A stretch of 64,000 nt of DNA from Halomicrococcus gelatinilyticus (GTDB taxonomy: Archaea > Halobacteriota > Halobacteria > Halobacteriales > Haladaptataceae), in assembly GCA_024227995.1 (NCBI GenBank), contig CP100465.1, positions 2,356,001 to 2,420,000 of the forward strand, in the 5' to 3' direction. This document shows, piece by piece, positions 17,688-26,622 of the stretch (positions are counted from its first letter, which is position 1; each line of letters starts with the position of its first letter). A program made the position numbers and the translations under genes. The notes below the pieces were generated by a model, which saw nothing but the letters and a program-made list of their open reading frames with translations, did no database searches and had not been told where the DNA came from.

Positions 17688-19183
17688 TGGCGGAGGTCGT
17701 CTGGCCCGACTGGGCAGCGATGGCACCGGCCATCATCCTCACCCTCACCGCGCTGATGCTGTTCCTCGTGGACAGCCTCAACCCGCGGAAGACCAGCGGA
17801 GCGGTGCTGTCCGGCATCGCGACGGTCGGTTCGCTCGTCGCGCTCGGCATCACCGGCTGGTTCCTCGCTGCCGGCACGGGCGAGGAGGCCATCACGCTGT
17901 ACGACGGCGCGCTCGTCGTCGACACGATGAGCCTCTTCTTCGCCCTCATCTTCACCAGCGTCACCGCGCTGGTGACGGTGGCGAGCTTCGACTACCTGCG
18001 CGGCAGCCCCAACCAGGGCGAGTACTACATCCTGGTCGTGCTGGCCGCGACGGGGATGACGCTGATGGCGAGCGCGAACAGCCTCGCCGTCGTGTTCGTC
18101 AGCCTCGAACTCGCCAGCCTGCCGTCGTACGCGCTGGTGGCCATCCTCAAGCAGAACCGCGGCAGCGTCGAGGCGGGACTGAAGTACTTCCTCATCGGCG
18201 CGCTGTCGTCGGCCATCTTCGCGTACGGTATCAGCCTCGTCTACGGCGTCACCGGGTCGCTGAAGCTCGCCGACGTCGCCGCCAGCCTCAACGGCGGCTT
18301 CGAGCCGCTGGCGGGCGTGCTCGGCGTCGGCGTCCTGATGGTGCTCGGCGGGTTCGCGTTCAAGACGGCGACCGTGCCGTTCCACTTCTGGGCACCCGAG
18401 GCGTACGAGGGCGCACCCGCGCCCATCTCGGCGTTCCTCTCGTCCGCCTCGAAGGCGGCCGGGTTCGCCGTCGCCTTCCGCGTGTTCGTCACCGGCTTCC
18501 CCATCGAGGCCGTCGCGGGCACCATCGACTGGGTGCTGGCGTTCCAGATCCTGGCCGTCGTCACGATGACGCTCGGGAACTTCGCCGCCGCCACCCAGGA
18601 CAAGGTCAAGCGCATGCTCGCGTACTCGTCCATCGGGCACGCGGGCTACGCGCTCATCGGCCTGGCCGCGCTGTACGGCCAACCCGGAAACAACGAGTGG
18701 GTGATGGGCGGCGCGATGCTCCACCTGCTCGTCTACGGCTTCATGAACACGGGCGCGTTCCTGTTCATCGCCCTGGTCGAGCACTGGGGCGTCGGTCGCA
18801 CCTTCGAGGACTACAACGGGCTGGCGACGAAGGCACCCATCGCCTCGGTCGCCATGACGGCGTTCATGTTCAGCCTCGCCGGCCTCCCGCCGTTCGCGGG
18901 CTTCATGAGCAAGTACGTCCTCTTCATGGGTGCCATCGGCGCTGGCTTCTGGTGGCTGGCCGCCGTCGGCGCGGTCAACAGCGCGCTGTCGCTGTTCTAC
19001 TACAGCCGCGTCGTGAAGGCCATCTGGATCGAGGACCCCGCGACGGAGTTCGAGTTCCAGGACCGGCCGGTCGGTCTCTACGTGGCCATCGTCGCGGCCG
19101 CCATCATGACGGTGGCGCTGCTGCCGGCGTTCGGTCCCGTCACCGACGAGGCGTTCGCGGCGGCGGCGTCGCTGTTCGCCTGA
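17687..19183 (+). CDS. nuoN: NADH-quinone oxidoreductase subunit N (proton pump)
   Basis: A 498-residue third antiporter-like subunit. FVSLELASLPSYALVA provides the pump Glu, TVPFHFWAPEAYEGAPAPIS the ion loop and KVKRMLAYSSIGHAGYALIG the Lys helix. It ends the operon. No nuoE, nuoF or nuoG is present on either side, so the NADH-oxidising module is absent here. Confidence 0.95.
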   Translation: MAEVVWPDWAAMAPAIILTLTALMLFLVDSLNPRKTSGAVLSGIATVGSLVALGITGWFLAAGTGEEAITLYDGALVVDTMSLFFALIFTSVTALVTVASFDYLRGSPNQGEYYILVVLAATGMTLMASANSLAVVFVSLELASLPSYALVAILKQNRGSVEAGLKYFLIGALSSAIFAYGISLVYGVTGSLKLADVAASLNGGFEPLAGVLGVGVLMVLGGFAFKTATVPFHFWAPEAYEGAPAPISAFLSSASKAAGFAVAFRVFVTGFPIEAVAGTIDWVLAFQILAVVTMTLGNFAAATQDKVKRMLAYSSIGHAGYALIGLAALYGQPGNNEWVMGGAMLHLLVYGFMNTGAFLFIALVEHWGVGRTFEDYNGLATKAPIASVAMTAFMFSLAGLPPFAGFMSKYVLFMGAIGAGFWWLAAVGAVNSALSLFYYSRVVKAIWIEDPATEFEFQDRPVGLYVAIVAAAIMTVALLPAFGPVTDEAFAAAASLFA

Positions 19184-19206
19184 CCGCCTGCGATTAGCGG
19201 TTTCGA

Positions 19207-19212
19207 TTTTTT
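19207..19212 (+). terminator. Oligo-T terminator after the nuo operon
   Basis: Six T residues occur 24 nt past the nuoN stop, in a short AT-rich patch. Position and composition fit an archaeal T-tract terminator. Confidence 0.5.
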
Positions 19213-19580
19213 CGGTGCGTTCGCTGGCCCGATAGCATAGTTTCGACATTGGACAGTCCCAATCGCCCGCCTCGATTCAGCACCGCTCGCGGACGGATCC
19301 TGGATTGTACTGTCGAAACCCTGAAAGCTGATACGATTCTCCTGTCGAATAGAGTGGGTGTACGCAGTACGTGTGCATACGCCAGGATTCCACGAGGGCT
19401 CGTGCCTGCGAGCTAACCGGGGTGTGGTCCCCACAAGGTTGACAGAGAACAGACGAACCTTGCGAGGAGCAATGGACCAGATGACGCTCGAAAGTCTGAC
19501 CAAGACATGTCTTTCTTTCAGCGCTGCTCGTGGTGACTCAGCCCTGGACCCGTGTCGCAGTTCCTGCTTTGAATCGACAG
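19213..19580. other. Non-coding stretch after the nuo operon
   Basis: About 370 bases of lower GC content than the flanks. Short open frames here lack haloarchaeal codon bias and acidic composition. I see no RNA gene, repeat or clear promoter. Confidence 0.5.
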
Positions 19581-19970
19581 CTACCTTGCCGCATCCACTA
19601 TTCGAGACGTCGATCGGTGAGCGAGACCGAAGACGAGGATTACTGCAAGCCACCACATCCAGATCGGGACGAGCGACATACTGCTCTCGTTATGGAACCT
19701 GGCAGCGGCCGCAAGAACGACCCAGCCGACGATCGTGAGCCCGGTTAATACTGCTAGTCGATAGTTCTTGGTCCGATAACACTCAACACCAACTGCAGTT
19801 ATACTGAGACCAATAATACCTGTGAAGACTTTCATAAAGAGTACTACGATGGTGAGGGCACCGGCTCCTTGTGGAAGGAACACAGTCGGTAGAGTCCCGA
19901 CTGAAATCCCGAGAAACACCACGAAATAGGGGGCATACTCCTGAACCGGCCGATCCATCTTTCGGTTCAT
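19581..19970 (-). CDS. Four-helix membrane protein, unknown function
   Basis: The 129-residue protein has four hydrophobic segments (about 14-32, 37-58, 70-88 and 101-118) and a positively charged tail. Composition is less acidic and codon use less GC-biased than in neighbouring genes. With the surrounding gene-poor DNA, this suggests an acquired or relaxed segment. ATG at 19970 was chosen; a second ATG lies four codons in. I do not recognise a family. Confidence 0.6.
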   Translation of the reverse strand: MNRKMDRPVQEYAPYFVVFLGISVGTLPTVFLPQGAGALTIVVLFMKVFTGIIGLSITAVGVECYRTKNYRLAVLTGLTIVGWVVLAAAARFHNESSMSLVPIWMWWLAVILVFGLAHRSTSRIVDAAR

Positions 19971-20327
19971 CGGTATACGTCAGGAATCAAGTGTCTTGTG
20001 CAACTCTCGGAGTGTCGGTCGCTCTAATCCGGAAGCTGCGTTTGTTCGACCACCACTAAAAAATACTATCCGTTCCGACCGAGACCAAATGATTCCGCCC
20101 CGAAAGTCGGCCGCGTGTCCAGTGAACTGTGGTTGACGACACTGGACAATCACAACAAGCGGGCAGCCGAACGTCGCGCGTTCGTCGAACAGCACATCTG
20201 AGAAGAGCATGGACGACACCGAACAATATCCATCTCGACTTGTGACCGACTTGTGCCCTGTATTCAGCACGACCGCTGGAACCTATCATTGACTACAGAC
20301 TTCGACAACCCCTTGTTATTCAGCCAC
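19971..20327. other. Non-coding, AT-richer stretch
   Basis: About 360 bases with no convincing gene. Short open frames on both strands have random-looking composition. It may hold the promoter of the 129-residue membrane protein on the reverse strand. Confidence 0.45.
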
Positions 20328-20504
20328 CGTGACGACCTCGAAAGCCCCCGGCGGCTCCGGTCGATGCACTCGCTGCGCTCCTCGTCGCCGTCGGCGGCTG
20401 CGGTGCTTGCACCGGCGAGCACGCTCGCCGAGCCATCGTTCGCTTCGCTCACGATGACTTCGTCCGTCTTCCCGGAGCACGCGGGGGCTTTCGAGGTTGT
20501 CACG
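20328..20504. repeat. 177-bp element bounded by 23-bp inverted repeats
   Basis: The ends at 20328-20350 and 20482-20504 are inverted copies differing at one position (core gacctcgaaagcccccg). The interior is rich in short cgctcgctgcgctc-type palindromic words. There is no coding capacity inside. The structure looks like a small non-autonomous mobile or REP-like intergenic element. Confidence 0.7.
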
Positions 20505-20611
20505 ACTATTCCAGTCCTGCAGCCCGTTCCAGCCGACCCGACGTACTACTCCAAACACACCCCTCACCCGCAATCGAACCACTGAAATCGACGCTGGCCG
20601 ACCACGCGAGT

Positions 20612-21301
20612 ATGGGCGAACCGCTGGACACCCGGGAGGCGCAGCTCGAGGAGGTCCTCGACAGGCTCTACGAGACGTACCCGGACGCGACCATCTCGTT
20701 GAACTTCGCGAACCGGCTGGAACTGCTCGTCGCGGTGGTGCTCTCCGCGCAGTGTACCGACGAGCGCGTCAACCAGGTCACCGCGGACCTGTTCGAGAAG
20801 TACCGGTCGCCGGAGGACTACGCCGAGGCCGACGTCGACGAACTGGCCGAGGACCTCAACTCCGTCACCTACTACAACAACAAGGCGAAGTGGATCAACA
20901 GCGCCGCCGAGACCATCGTCGAGGAGCACGACGGCGAGGTGCCGGACACGATGGACGAACTGACGGACCTGACCGGCGTCGGCCGGAAGACGGCGAACGT
21001 CGTCCTCCAGCACGGCCACGACGTCGTCGCGGGCATCGTCGTCGACACGCACGTCCAGCGGCTCTCGCGGCGACTCGGGTTGACCGAAGAGGAGTCGCCG
21101 GCAAAGATCGAGGAGGACCTCACCGGCTTCGTCCCCGAGGAGGACTGGCAGCAGCTCACCCACCTGTTCATCAGCCACGGCCGGGCGACCTGCACGGCGC
21201 GCAACCCCGACTGCGGCGACTGCGTGCTGGCGGACGTCTGTCCGTCGTCGAAGCTCGACCACGACGTCGACCTGGCCAGCGGCGAGCCGTGGGAGGCCTG
21301 A
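20612..21301 (+). CDS. nth: Endonuclease III (DNA glycosylase/AP lyase)
   Basis: A 229-residue base-excision-repair enzyme that removes oxidised pyrimidines. The helix-hairpin-helix LTGVGRKTANVV carries the catalytic Lys (K126), and VVDTHVQRLSRRL gives the catalytic Asp (D145). A C-terminal [4Fe-4S] loop has the exact spacing C194-x6-C201-x2-C204-x5-C210. All residues needed for activity are present. It has its own ATG after a non-coding stretch and is separate from the convergent membrane gene downstream. Confidence 0.95.
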   Translation: MGEPLDTREAQLEEVLDRLYETYPDATISLNFANRLELLVAVVLSAQCTDERVNQVTADLFEKYRSPEDYAEADVDELAEDLNSVTYYNNKAKWINSAAETIVEEHDGEVPDTMDELTDLTGVGRKTANVVLQHGHDVVAGIVVDTHVQRLSRRLGLTEEESPAKIEEDLTGFVPEEDWQQLTHLFISHGRATCTARNPDCGDCVLADVCPSSKLDHDVDLASGEPWEA

Positions 21302-21308
21302 CTCTTCT

Positions 21309-21797
21309 TCAGGCGACGAGGTACTTGCCGACGTAGCGACCGACGCCGAGCACCCACGCCAGCAGCCAGAAGACGACGTAGCCGGCGACCCCCACGCGCA
21401 GTCGCCAGCGCCACGAGTCCATGTCCTCGTGGAGTTCGCTGATGTCGACGTCGCGGTCGGGCGCGTCGTCGGCGTACATGTCGTGGGCGCGCTTGACCTG
21501 GAAGATGCGGACGATGCCCGTGAGCGCGAGCACGAGCATGGCGTACGCCTGCAGCCCGAGGAAGACGTGGACGGCGACGATGCCACCGAGCTGTTCCAGG
21601 ACGCGGGGGACCATCCAGACGAGGACGGGCACGGTCGTCAGCAGGAGCCCGGTGACGATGAACTTGAGGTGGTGGGTGAGGACGGACCAGGTGACGACGT
21701 CCTCGTCGATGACGATCCAGGCGCCGTAGAGGTAGAAGGGGAAGCTCGCGGTGACCACCAGCGCCACGACCGTCGCTATCGCCGCGTCGTCCACCAT
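21309..21797 (-). CDS. Conserved haloarchaeal four-helix membrane protein (DUF7321-like)
   Basis: The 162-residue protein has hydrophobic segments near 5-25, 45-65, 72-98 and 132-158. The second and third contain histidines (LTHHLKF, IVAVHVFLGLQAY), a pattern that could ligate haem, though this is not proven. A charged loop DADDAPDRDVDISEL separates helices 3 and 4. It neighbours the cytochrome bc cluster on the opposite strand, and proteins of this kind recur beside that cluster in haloarchaea. The DUF number is from memory. Confidence 0.7.
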   Translation of the reverse strand: MVDDAAIATVVALVVTASFPFYLYGAWIVIDEDVVTWSVLTHHLKFIVTGLLLTTVPVLVWMVPRVLEQLGGIVAVHVFLGLQAYAMLVLALTGIVRIFQVKRAHDMYADDAPDRDVDISELHEDMDSWRWRLRVGVAGYVVFWLLAWVLGVGRYVGKYLVA

Positions 21798-21900
21798 ACG
21801 CGACGGTTGGACCGGGCGGCGTTAAACGGTGCGGAACGCCGACGGCGAGGCCTTCCGGATGTCAGAAGACGTTTAGCCGTCGAACTGTAAGGTCGACACG

Positions 21901-22695
21901 ATGGCTGACTCCGACAGTGGGGCGCCCGCGGGCGGTGACGGGCCCCGCGAGGAACCCGAGTCCCGCGAGGAACTCCGCCGCGAGGTCGAGGAGAAGTACG
22001 ACTTCGACGACTTCGGCCCCGAGGACATGGCGGAGATGAGTCTCGAGGAGTGGGAGGTCGCGTTCGACCCCGACTCCTGGATCACGGGCGACCGACTGCT
22101 GGACAGGGTGGAGGCCGACCTGAAACACCGCATCGCCGTCCGCGACGTGTTCGCCGTCACCGAGCGGATCACCCGCGACGGCGAGTCGCAGCTGCTGGCC
22201 TACTCCGACGAGGGGTACGCGGTCGTCTACCCCGACGGCAGCGTCGAGGGGAGCGGGACGGTGCTCCGGGACGTCAAGCCGACCGTCGCGCTTGCGTCGA
22301 TGGAAGAGTACGACGTCCCCGAGGACCCGGGGGACGACGTGCTGCCCGACCCGGACGAGGTGTCCGAGGGAAGCGGCGACCTCGGCAACAAGCTGATGGC
22401 GACCATCGCGGGCATCCACGTCCTCGCCGGCGTCAGCATGCTGGCCGCGTGGGTGCTCATCTGGCTCGACCTGCTCGGCGTCCCCCAGGACGTCCAGCAG
22501 TCGTCAGCGCTGCTCGCGGTGGTCGGTGGCGGCTTCCTCGTGTTCGGTCTGTTCGTCTTCCTCCTGGTGGCGAACGCGCGTCTCTCCGACCGGTTCAGGT
22601 CCGAGGAGTACCGGAACCGGCTCAGGGCCGCGGGGGTCGAGTCGGGCGAGCGTCCGGAGTTTCTCCCCCTCGACGACGAGGACGCCGACGATTGA
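21901..22695 (+). CDS. Membrane protein with acidic soluble N-domain, bc-complex-associated (DUF7319-like)
   Basis: A 264-residue protein. Residues 1-155 are soluble and very acidic, with a beta-rich region (SQLLAYSDEGYAVVYPDGSV). Two helices follow at about 165-190 and 200-225, then a charged tail. It opens the run of same-strand genes that leads to the Rieske/cytochrome b genes, 71 nt before the halocyanin. It probably assists assembly or regulation of that complex; this is inferred from position. Confidence 0.7.
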   Translation: MADSDSGAPAGGDGPREEPESREELRREVEEKYDFDDFGPEDMAEMSLEEWEVAFDPDSWITGDRLLDRVEADLKHRIAVRDVFAVTERITRDGESQLLAYSDEGYAVVYPDGSVEGSGTVLRDVKPTVALASMEEYDVPEDPGDDVLPDPDEVSEGSGDLGNKLMATIAGIHVLAGVSMLAAWVLIWLDLLGVPQDVQQSSALLAVVGGGFLVFGLFVFLLVANARLSDRFRSEEYRNRLRAAGVESGERPEFLPLDDEDADD

Positions 22696-22765
22696 CCGGC
22701 GAAAATCACCGGCAGTCCGACGGCATCGGTGGCTTTAAGCAATTCCCTTCCTCAGATTCGCATGT

Positions 22766-23437
22766 ATGAAGAGGCGGGACTTTCTGCTGGCGGCCAGCGG
22801 CGTGGCTGGCGGCACAGCTGCGAGCGCGTCCGCTGCCGCACAGGGGACGACCACGTCGGGAGGTGGCAACCAGTCGAGCGGCAACGGGACGGCTGGTGGC
22901 AACCAGACCGGCGGGAACGATTCGACCGGCAACCAGACCCAGGGCGGCGGCGGGGGTCCTACGGAGGAAGTGATCGTCGGACCGGACGGCGACTTCGTGT
23001 TCACCCCGGGGACCAGCAGCCCGCTGTACATCACGCCCGGCACCACGGTGAGGTTCGTCTGGGAGTCCGACACCCACAACATCGTCGTCGGCGAACAGCC
23101 CGAGGGCGCGAACTGGGAGGGGACGCCCGGTGGCCCCTCGGACACCTACGACACGGGGTACACCTACGAGCACACGTTCGACACGACGGGCGAGTACCAC
23201 TACTGGTGTGAACCGCACAAGCCCTCGGGGATGGTCGCCGACCTCGTCGTCAACGAAACCGGCCAGGCACCGTCCGGCGGCGGCGGCGCGCAGGAAGCCG
23301 ACCCCGAACACATGGGCGTGCCGTTCCTGGCGCACTACGTCGGCATCGCGACGATACTGATGATGCTCGTCTCGCTCATCTACACGTTCTTCTTCCTGAA
23401 GTACGGCGAGTCCGCCAACACCAGCGGAGGGAACTGA
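22766..23437 (+). CDS. Membrane-anchored halocyanin (blue copper electron carrier)
   Basis: A 223-residue protein beginning KRRDFLLAASGV, a Tat signal. A Gly/Asn/Thr-rich linker follows (27-65). The cupredoxin domain has the complete type 1 copper set: H104 (DTHNIVV), C148, H151 and M156 (YWCEPHKPSGM). A C-terminal helix (about 187-210) anchors it in the membrane facing outward. It sits directly ahead of the Rieske and cytochrome b genes, so it is the likely electron acceptor in place of cytochrome c1. The next gene starts two bases later. Confidence 0.9.
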   Translation: MKRRDFLLAASGVAGGTAASASAAAQGTTTSGGGNQSSGNGTAGGNQTGGNDSTGNQTQGGGGGPTEEVIVGPDGDFVFTPGTSSPLYITPGTTVRFVWESDTHNIVVGEQPEGANWEGTPGGPSDTYDTGYTYEHTFDTTGEYHYWCEPHKPSGMVADLVVNETGQAPSGGGGAQEADPEHMGVPFLAHYVGIATILMMLVSLIYTFFFLKYGESANTSGGN

Positions 23438-23438
23438 G

Positions 23439-23825
23439 ATGTCATCCACAGGAAGCAACTACGGCGACATTCACCGATACGAACCGGCGCGCGAGAGCAC
23501 GACGGCGGCGATCGCCATCGTCCTGCTGACGATCATCGAGGTCGTGTTCGTCGGCCTGTTCACCTACGGGCTCCTGGAAGGCTGGGGGCTCACGGAGGTC
23601 GGGAACATGTACCTCGGCGGTATCCTCGCGGTCGTGTTCATCGACCTCGCGTTCATCCTCATGCTGTACCGCAAGGAGTTCCTCCCCGACGTGATGATCG
23701 TCAAGAAGCGTCGTCGCAAGTGGGAGGACCTCTACGTGCGCGAGGAGGACCAGTACGGCGAGGAGTCGTTCGGTGACGCGTGGGAACAGTTCAAGAAAGC
23801 AGTGTACCCATACTACAAACGATAA
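23439..23825 (+). CDS. Two-helix membrane protein of the bc cluster (DUF7318-like)
   Basis: The 128-residue protein has helices at about 23-45 and 55-78, then a basic and acidic cytoplasmic tail (KKRRRKWEDLYVREEDQYG) ending YPYYKR. It is packed between halocyanin and the Rieske gene with gaps of one to three bases, so it is probably an accessory subunit of the quinol-oxidising complex. The family number is from memory; no enzymatic motif is seen. Confidence 0.75.
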   Translation: MSSTGSNYGDIHRYEPARESTTAAIAIVLLTIIEVVFVGLFTYGLLEGWGLTEVGNMYLGGILAVVFIDLAFILMLYRKEFLPDVMIVKKRRRKWEDLYVREEDQYGEESFGDAWEQFKKAVYPYYKR

Positions 23826-23828
23826 ACA

Positions 23829-24677
23829 ATGGCAGGAGACGACAAGTATCCCGAGAGCACAGGTCGCCGCCGTTTCGTCAAGGGTGTCGTGGGCAGCGCC
23901 ACGCTGGCCGGCGTCGGTACCGCCGGGGCGGCCGGACTGAAGTCGGCGACGGCCCCCGGTAGCGGTGGTGGCGGTATCACCACGTTCAAGGGGGTCAAGA
24001 ACACGGGCGGCCCCGCCCCGCGCGGGATGCCCCAGATACCCATCGAGATCGACGAGGAGGGGTATCTCAAGGGCATGTTCCCCGAGGCCGAAGAGAAGAT
24101 GATCAACAACAAGCCGGTGACGGTCGCGGAGAAGGAGATCGCCGGTCTCACCTACTCGCCCAAGTGGTTCCAGTACTGCGGCGTCCAGACGTACAAGGGC
24201 GTCAGGCCGGAAGCCGACATGGACAACTACTTCCGGTACAAGGACTCCGACAAGTACGACTGGCAGAACGAGGAGGCCGAGTCGGGCGACAAGGTCCACG
24301 TCGACGACTTCTCCGACTACGAGGAGTGGGGCAACGGCATCGGCGAGTCCGGCCTCGGCAAGCCCGCGATGGTGACGTGGCGGTCGCAGGACGTCCCGTC
24401 GTCCCAGACGCTGACCGTCCAGGTCATCCGCAGCAAGAACGTCGAGAAGATGGCCGAGGAGGACGACTGGATGAAGGCCAGCACGCAGAAGGGGTTCATG
24501 GCCTTCCTGAACAAGTGTACCCACTTCTGCTGCGTGCCCGCGTACAAGGGCCTCGCTGGCGCAGCGAAGTTCAACGCCGAAGACGCGTCCTACTGTCCGT
24601 GCCACCAGTCCACCTACGACCCGTACACCATCGTCGAGAAGGACTTCCTGGCGCTTCCGCGCACGGAGAGTGAATGA
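23829..24677 (+). CDS. Rieske [2Fe-2S] protein of a cytochrome bc-type complex
   Basis: A 282-residue protein. The N-terminus has a Tat-type GRRRFVKGV followed by a hydrophobic stretch that can serve as membrane anchor. The Rieske ligands are C230 and H232 (CTHFCC) and C256 and H259 (YCPCHQS). C235 and C258 are placed for the stabilising disulfide. F233-C234 replaces the usual Leu-Gly of the first motif, adding an extra cysteine. It takes an electron from quinol and passes it to the halocyanin. The cytochrome b gene follows after four bases. Confidence 0.93.
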   Translation: MAGDDKYPESTGRRRFVKGVVGSATLAGVGTAGAAGLKSATAPGSGGGGITTFKGVKNTGGPAPRGMPQIPIEIDEEGYLKGMFPEAEEKMINNKPVTVAEKEIAGLTYSPKWFQYCGVQTYKGVRPEADMDNYFRYKDSDKYDWQNEEAESGDKVHVDDFSDYEEWGNGIGESGLGKPAMVTWRSQDVPSSQTLTVQVIRSKNVEKMAEEDDWMKASTQKGFMAFLNKCTHFCCVPAYKGLAGAAKFNAEDASYCPCHQSTYDPYTIVEKDFLALPRTESE

Positions 24678-24681
24678 CACC

Positions 24682-25476
24682 ATGAGCATCGAACGCAAAG
24701 ACGAGTACGACCACGGCGAGTGGCTGAAGGAGAAGGACCTCACGCCGATAGAGACGACGTTCCTCACGACGCTGATCTGGCTCGACCGCCGGTTCCGCAT
24801 CGTCGACTACCTCGAGCTGCTGGAGACCCTCTACTACCGGGTCAACCTCCAGATGCCCAAGAGCCACACCGAGCAGTACGGCCTCGACAACAAGTTCTGG
24901 TACTGGTACCCGCTGTACGCGCTGGGGAGCTTCTCCACCATCGCGTACGTGGTTGCCGCCATCAGCGGCGCGCTGCTGGGGTTCTACTACTCGCCGTCGA
25001 CGGCGGGCGACCCCTCGACCGCGTACAACCAGCTCACCTTCATCATGACCGAGCTGAACTTCGGGTTCATGCTCCGCAGTCTCCACCGCTGGTCGGCGCA
25101 GGTGATGGTCGCGGCCGTCTTCCTGCACATGCTCCGCGTCTACTTCACGGGCGCGTACAAGGAGCCGCGTGAACTCAACTGGCTGCTGGGCATCGTCCTG
25201 ATCAGCCTCACGATGGTGTTCGGGTACACGGGCTACCTGCTGCCGTGGGACCAGCTGTCGTACTGGGCCGGACAGATCGGCGTCGAGATGTCGCTCTCCG
25301 TCCCGCTGATAGGCGAGTGGGTCGCCCAGTTGCTGTTCGGTGGCTTCGCACTGACCCAGGCCACGTTGCAACGGATGTACATCCTGCACGTGTTCCTGCT
25401 CCCGTTCGTCGTCACGACGCTCATCGCCGTCCACATCGGCATCGTCTGGATGCAGGGCATCGCTGAACCACACTAA
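24682..25476 (+). CDS. Cytochrome b, N-terminal (b6-like) subunit
   Basis: This protein of about 264 residues has four core helices. Two pairs of histidines hold the two b haems: SLHRWSAQVMVAAVFLHMLR in helix B and ILHVFLLPFVVTTLIAVHIG in helix D. YTGYLLPWDQLSYWA is the conserved cd-loop region. I chose the ATG at 24682 over an in-frame GTG at 24670, which would overlap the Rieske stop. An N-terminal extension of about 60 residues precedes the first helix. The C-terminal half of cytochrome b is a separate gene two bases on, as in b6f-type complexes. Confidence 0.93.
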   Translation: MSIERKDEYDHGEWLKEKDLTPIETTFLTTLIWLDRRFRIVDYLELLETLYYRVNLQMPKSHTEQYGLDNKFWYWYPLYALGSFSTIAYVVAAISGALLGFYYSPSTAGDPSTAYNQLTFIMTELNFGFMLRSLHRWSAQVMVAAVFLHMLRVYFTGAYKEPRELNWLLGIVLISLTMVFGYTGYLLPWDQLSYWAGQIGVEMSLSVPLIGEWVAQLLFGGFALTQATLQRMYILHVFLLPFVVTTLIAVHIGIVWMQGIAEPH

Positions 25477-25478
25477 CA

Positions 25479-26237
25479 ATGACCGACGAAAACGAACCCA
25501 AGACCGACGGAAGCGGCACCGGCATCGTCCCGCCGGACGACGAGACGCCCTCGTGGATCGAGCGCAAGGAGCGCACCCAGGGCCTCTCCCGGCTGACCTA
25601 CGAGTACTTCGAGCGCGCCCGTCGCGAGGACCAGGACCTCCGCCAGGAGTCCAGCTACGTCGAGCGTGACGTGCTGGCGTTCCCGACGTGGCCCCACGAG
25701 ATGATCCGCAACCTCTCGATCACGAGCTTCTTCGTGGGCATGATCCTGTTCCTCTCCGCGACGCTGCCGCCCCACCTCGGCGCGCCGGCCGACCCGAGTA
25801 CCACGCCGAGCATCATCCTGCCGGACTGGTATCTCTACTGGTCGTTCGGCCTGCTGAAACTCGGTCCGCTCAACCCGGACCTCGCCATCCTGGGCGGCGA
25901 TTCCCTGATGGCGGACCGCACGTACGGCGTCGTGGCGAACATCGTCGTTGTCGGCATCATCGCCATCGTCCCCTTCCTGAACAAGGGGAGCGCCCGGCGG
26001 CCCGTCGAGGAGCCGTTCTGGGCGAGCGTCGGCGTCGCCGGCGTCGTCTTCGCCATCACGATCAGCGCGCTGTCCATCAAGAACCTGCTGCCCATCAACG
26101 CCCACCTCACGTTCGACCTGACGTTCCTCCTGCCGATCATCGCGGGGACGATCTCGTACGCGGTGCTGAAGTCGATGCGTGAAGGCTACATGTTCAGCCT
26201 GAACCGCCGCTACTACCGGCTGCGTCCGCCGAAGTAA
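25479..26237 (+). CDS. Cytochrome b, C-terminal (subunit IV-like) subunit
   Basis: The 252-residue protein has an acidic N-terminal region of about 70 residues, then helices near 82-102, 145-165, 182-200 and 215-232. The quinol-oxidation motif appears as LPDWYLYWSF, with Asp where mitochondrial and chloroplast forms have Glu (PEWY). It completes the quinol site with the b6-like subunit. It belongs to the tightly packed cluster of Rieske and small membrane genes. Confidence 0.9.
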   Translation: MTDENEPKTDGSGTGIVPPDDETPSWIERKERTQGLSRLTYEYFERARREDQDLRQESSYVERDVLAFPTWPHEMIRNLSITSFFVGMILFLSATLPPHLGAPADPSTTPSIILPDWYLYWSFGLLKLGPLNPDLAILGGDSLMADRTYGVVANIVVVGIIAIVPFLNKGSARRPVEEPFWASVGVAGVVFAITISALSIKNLLPINAHLTFDLTFLLPIIAGTISYAVLKSMREGYMFSLNRRYYRLRPPK

Positions 26238-26244
26238 CTCCCCC

Positions 26245-26622
26245 ATGGTTTCTGGCGCGGACGACGAACGCGAGTACTCCGTTTTCGACGACGAAGAGGA
26301 CGACGACCAGCTGGTCGAGATACGCGACGACGGCGACGGCATCGCCGCTCGCGAGGTCGTCGTCCCCCTGCGGGTGTACAAGGCGGTGACGGTGTTCTCG
26401 ACGCTGTTCGCCGTCGTGACCGTCGTCGGGGGCTTCGTCGTCCTCGACACGGCGACCGACCGGGCGCGAGCACCGCTCGAGGAGGTGCAGCTTCCGCTGG
26501 CGCTCGGCGGCGTGGCGCTCATCGCTGCCGGGGCGGTCGTGTACGCCTTCTCGACCCGGTTCCACGCCGAAGGAATGGGAAAACCTAAAGACGACTCCGA
26601 CGAACCATCGAACAATGGCTGA
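26245..26622 (+). CDS. Two-helix membrane protein of the bc cluster (DUF7315-like)
   Basis: A 125-residue protein. It has a very acidic N-terminus, then EVVVPLRVYKAVT leading into helix 1 (about 47-68) and helix 2 (about 85-105). The tail is charged. It follows cytochrome b by seven bases and overlaps the last cluster gene by eight. The role is unknown and probably structural for the complex. ATG at 26245. Confidence 0.72.
   Translation: MVSGADDEREYSVFDDEEDDDQLVEIRDDGDGIAAREVVVPLRVYKAVTVFSTLFAVVTVVGGFVVLDTATDRARAPLEEVQLPLALGGVALIAAGAVVYAFSTRFHAEGMGKPKDDSDEPSNNG

Noticed and set aside
20253..20585. 110-residue forward frame across the inverted-repeat element
   Set aside because: Composition is not haloarchaeal, the frame spans the palindromic repeat, and there is no family resemblance.
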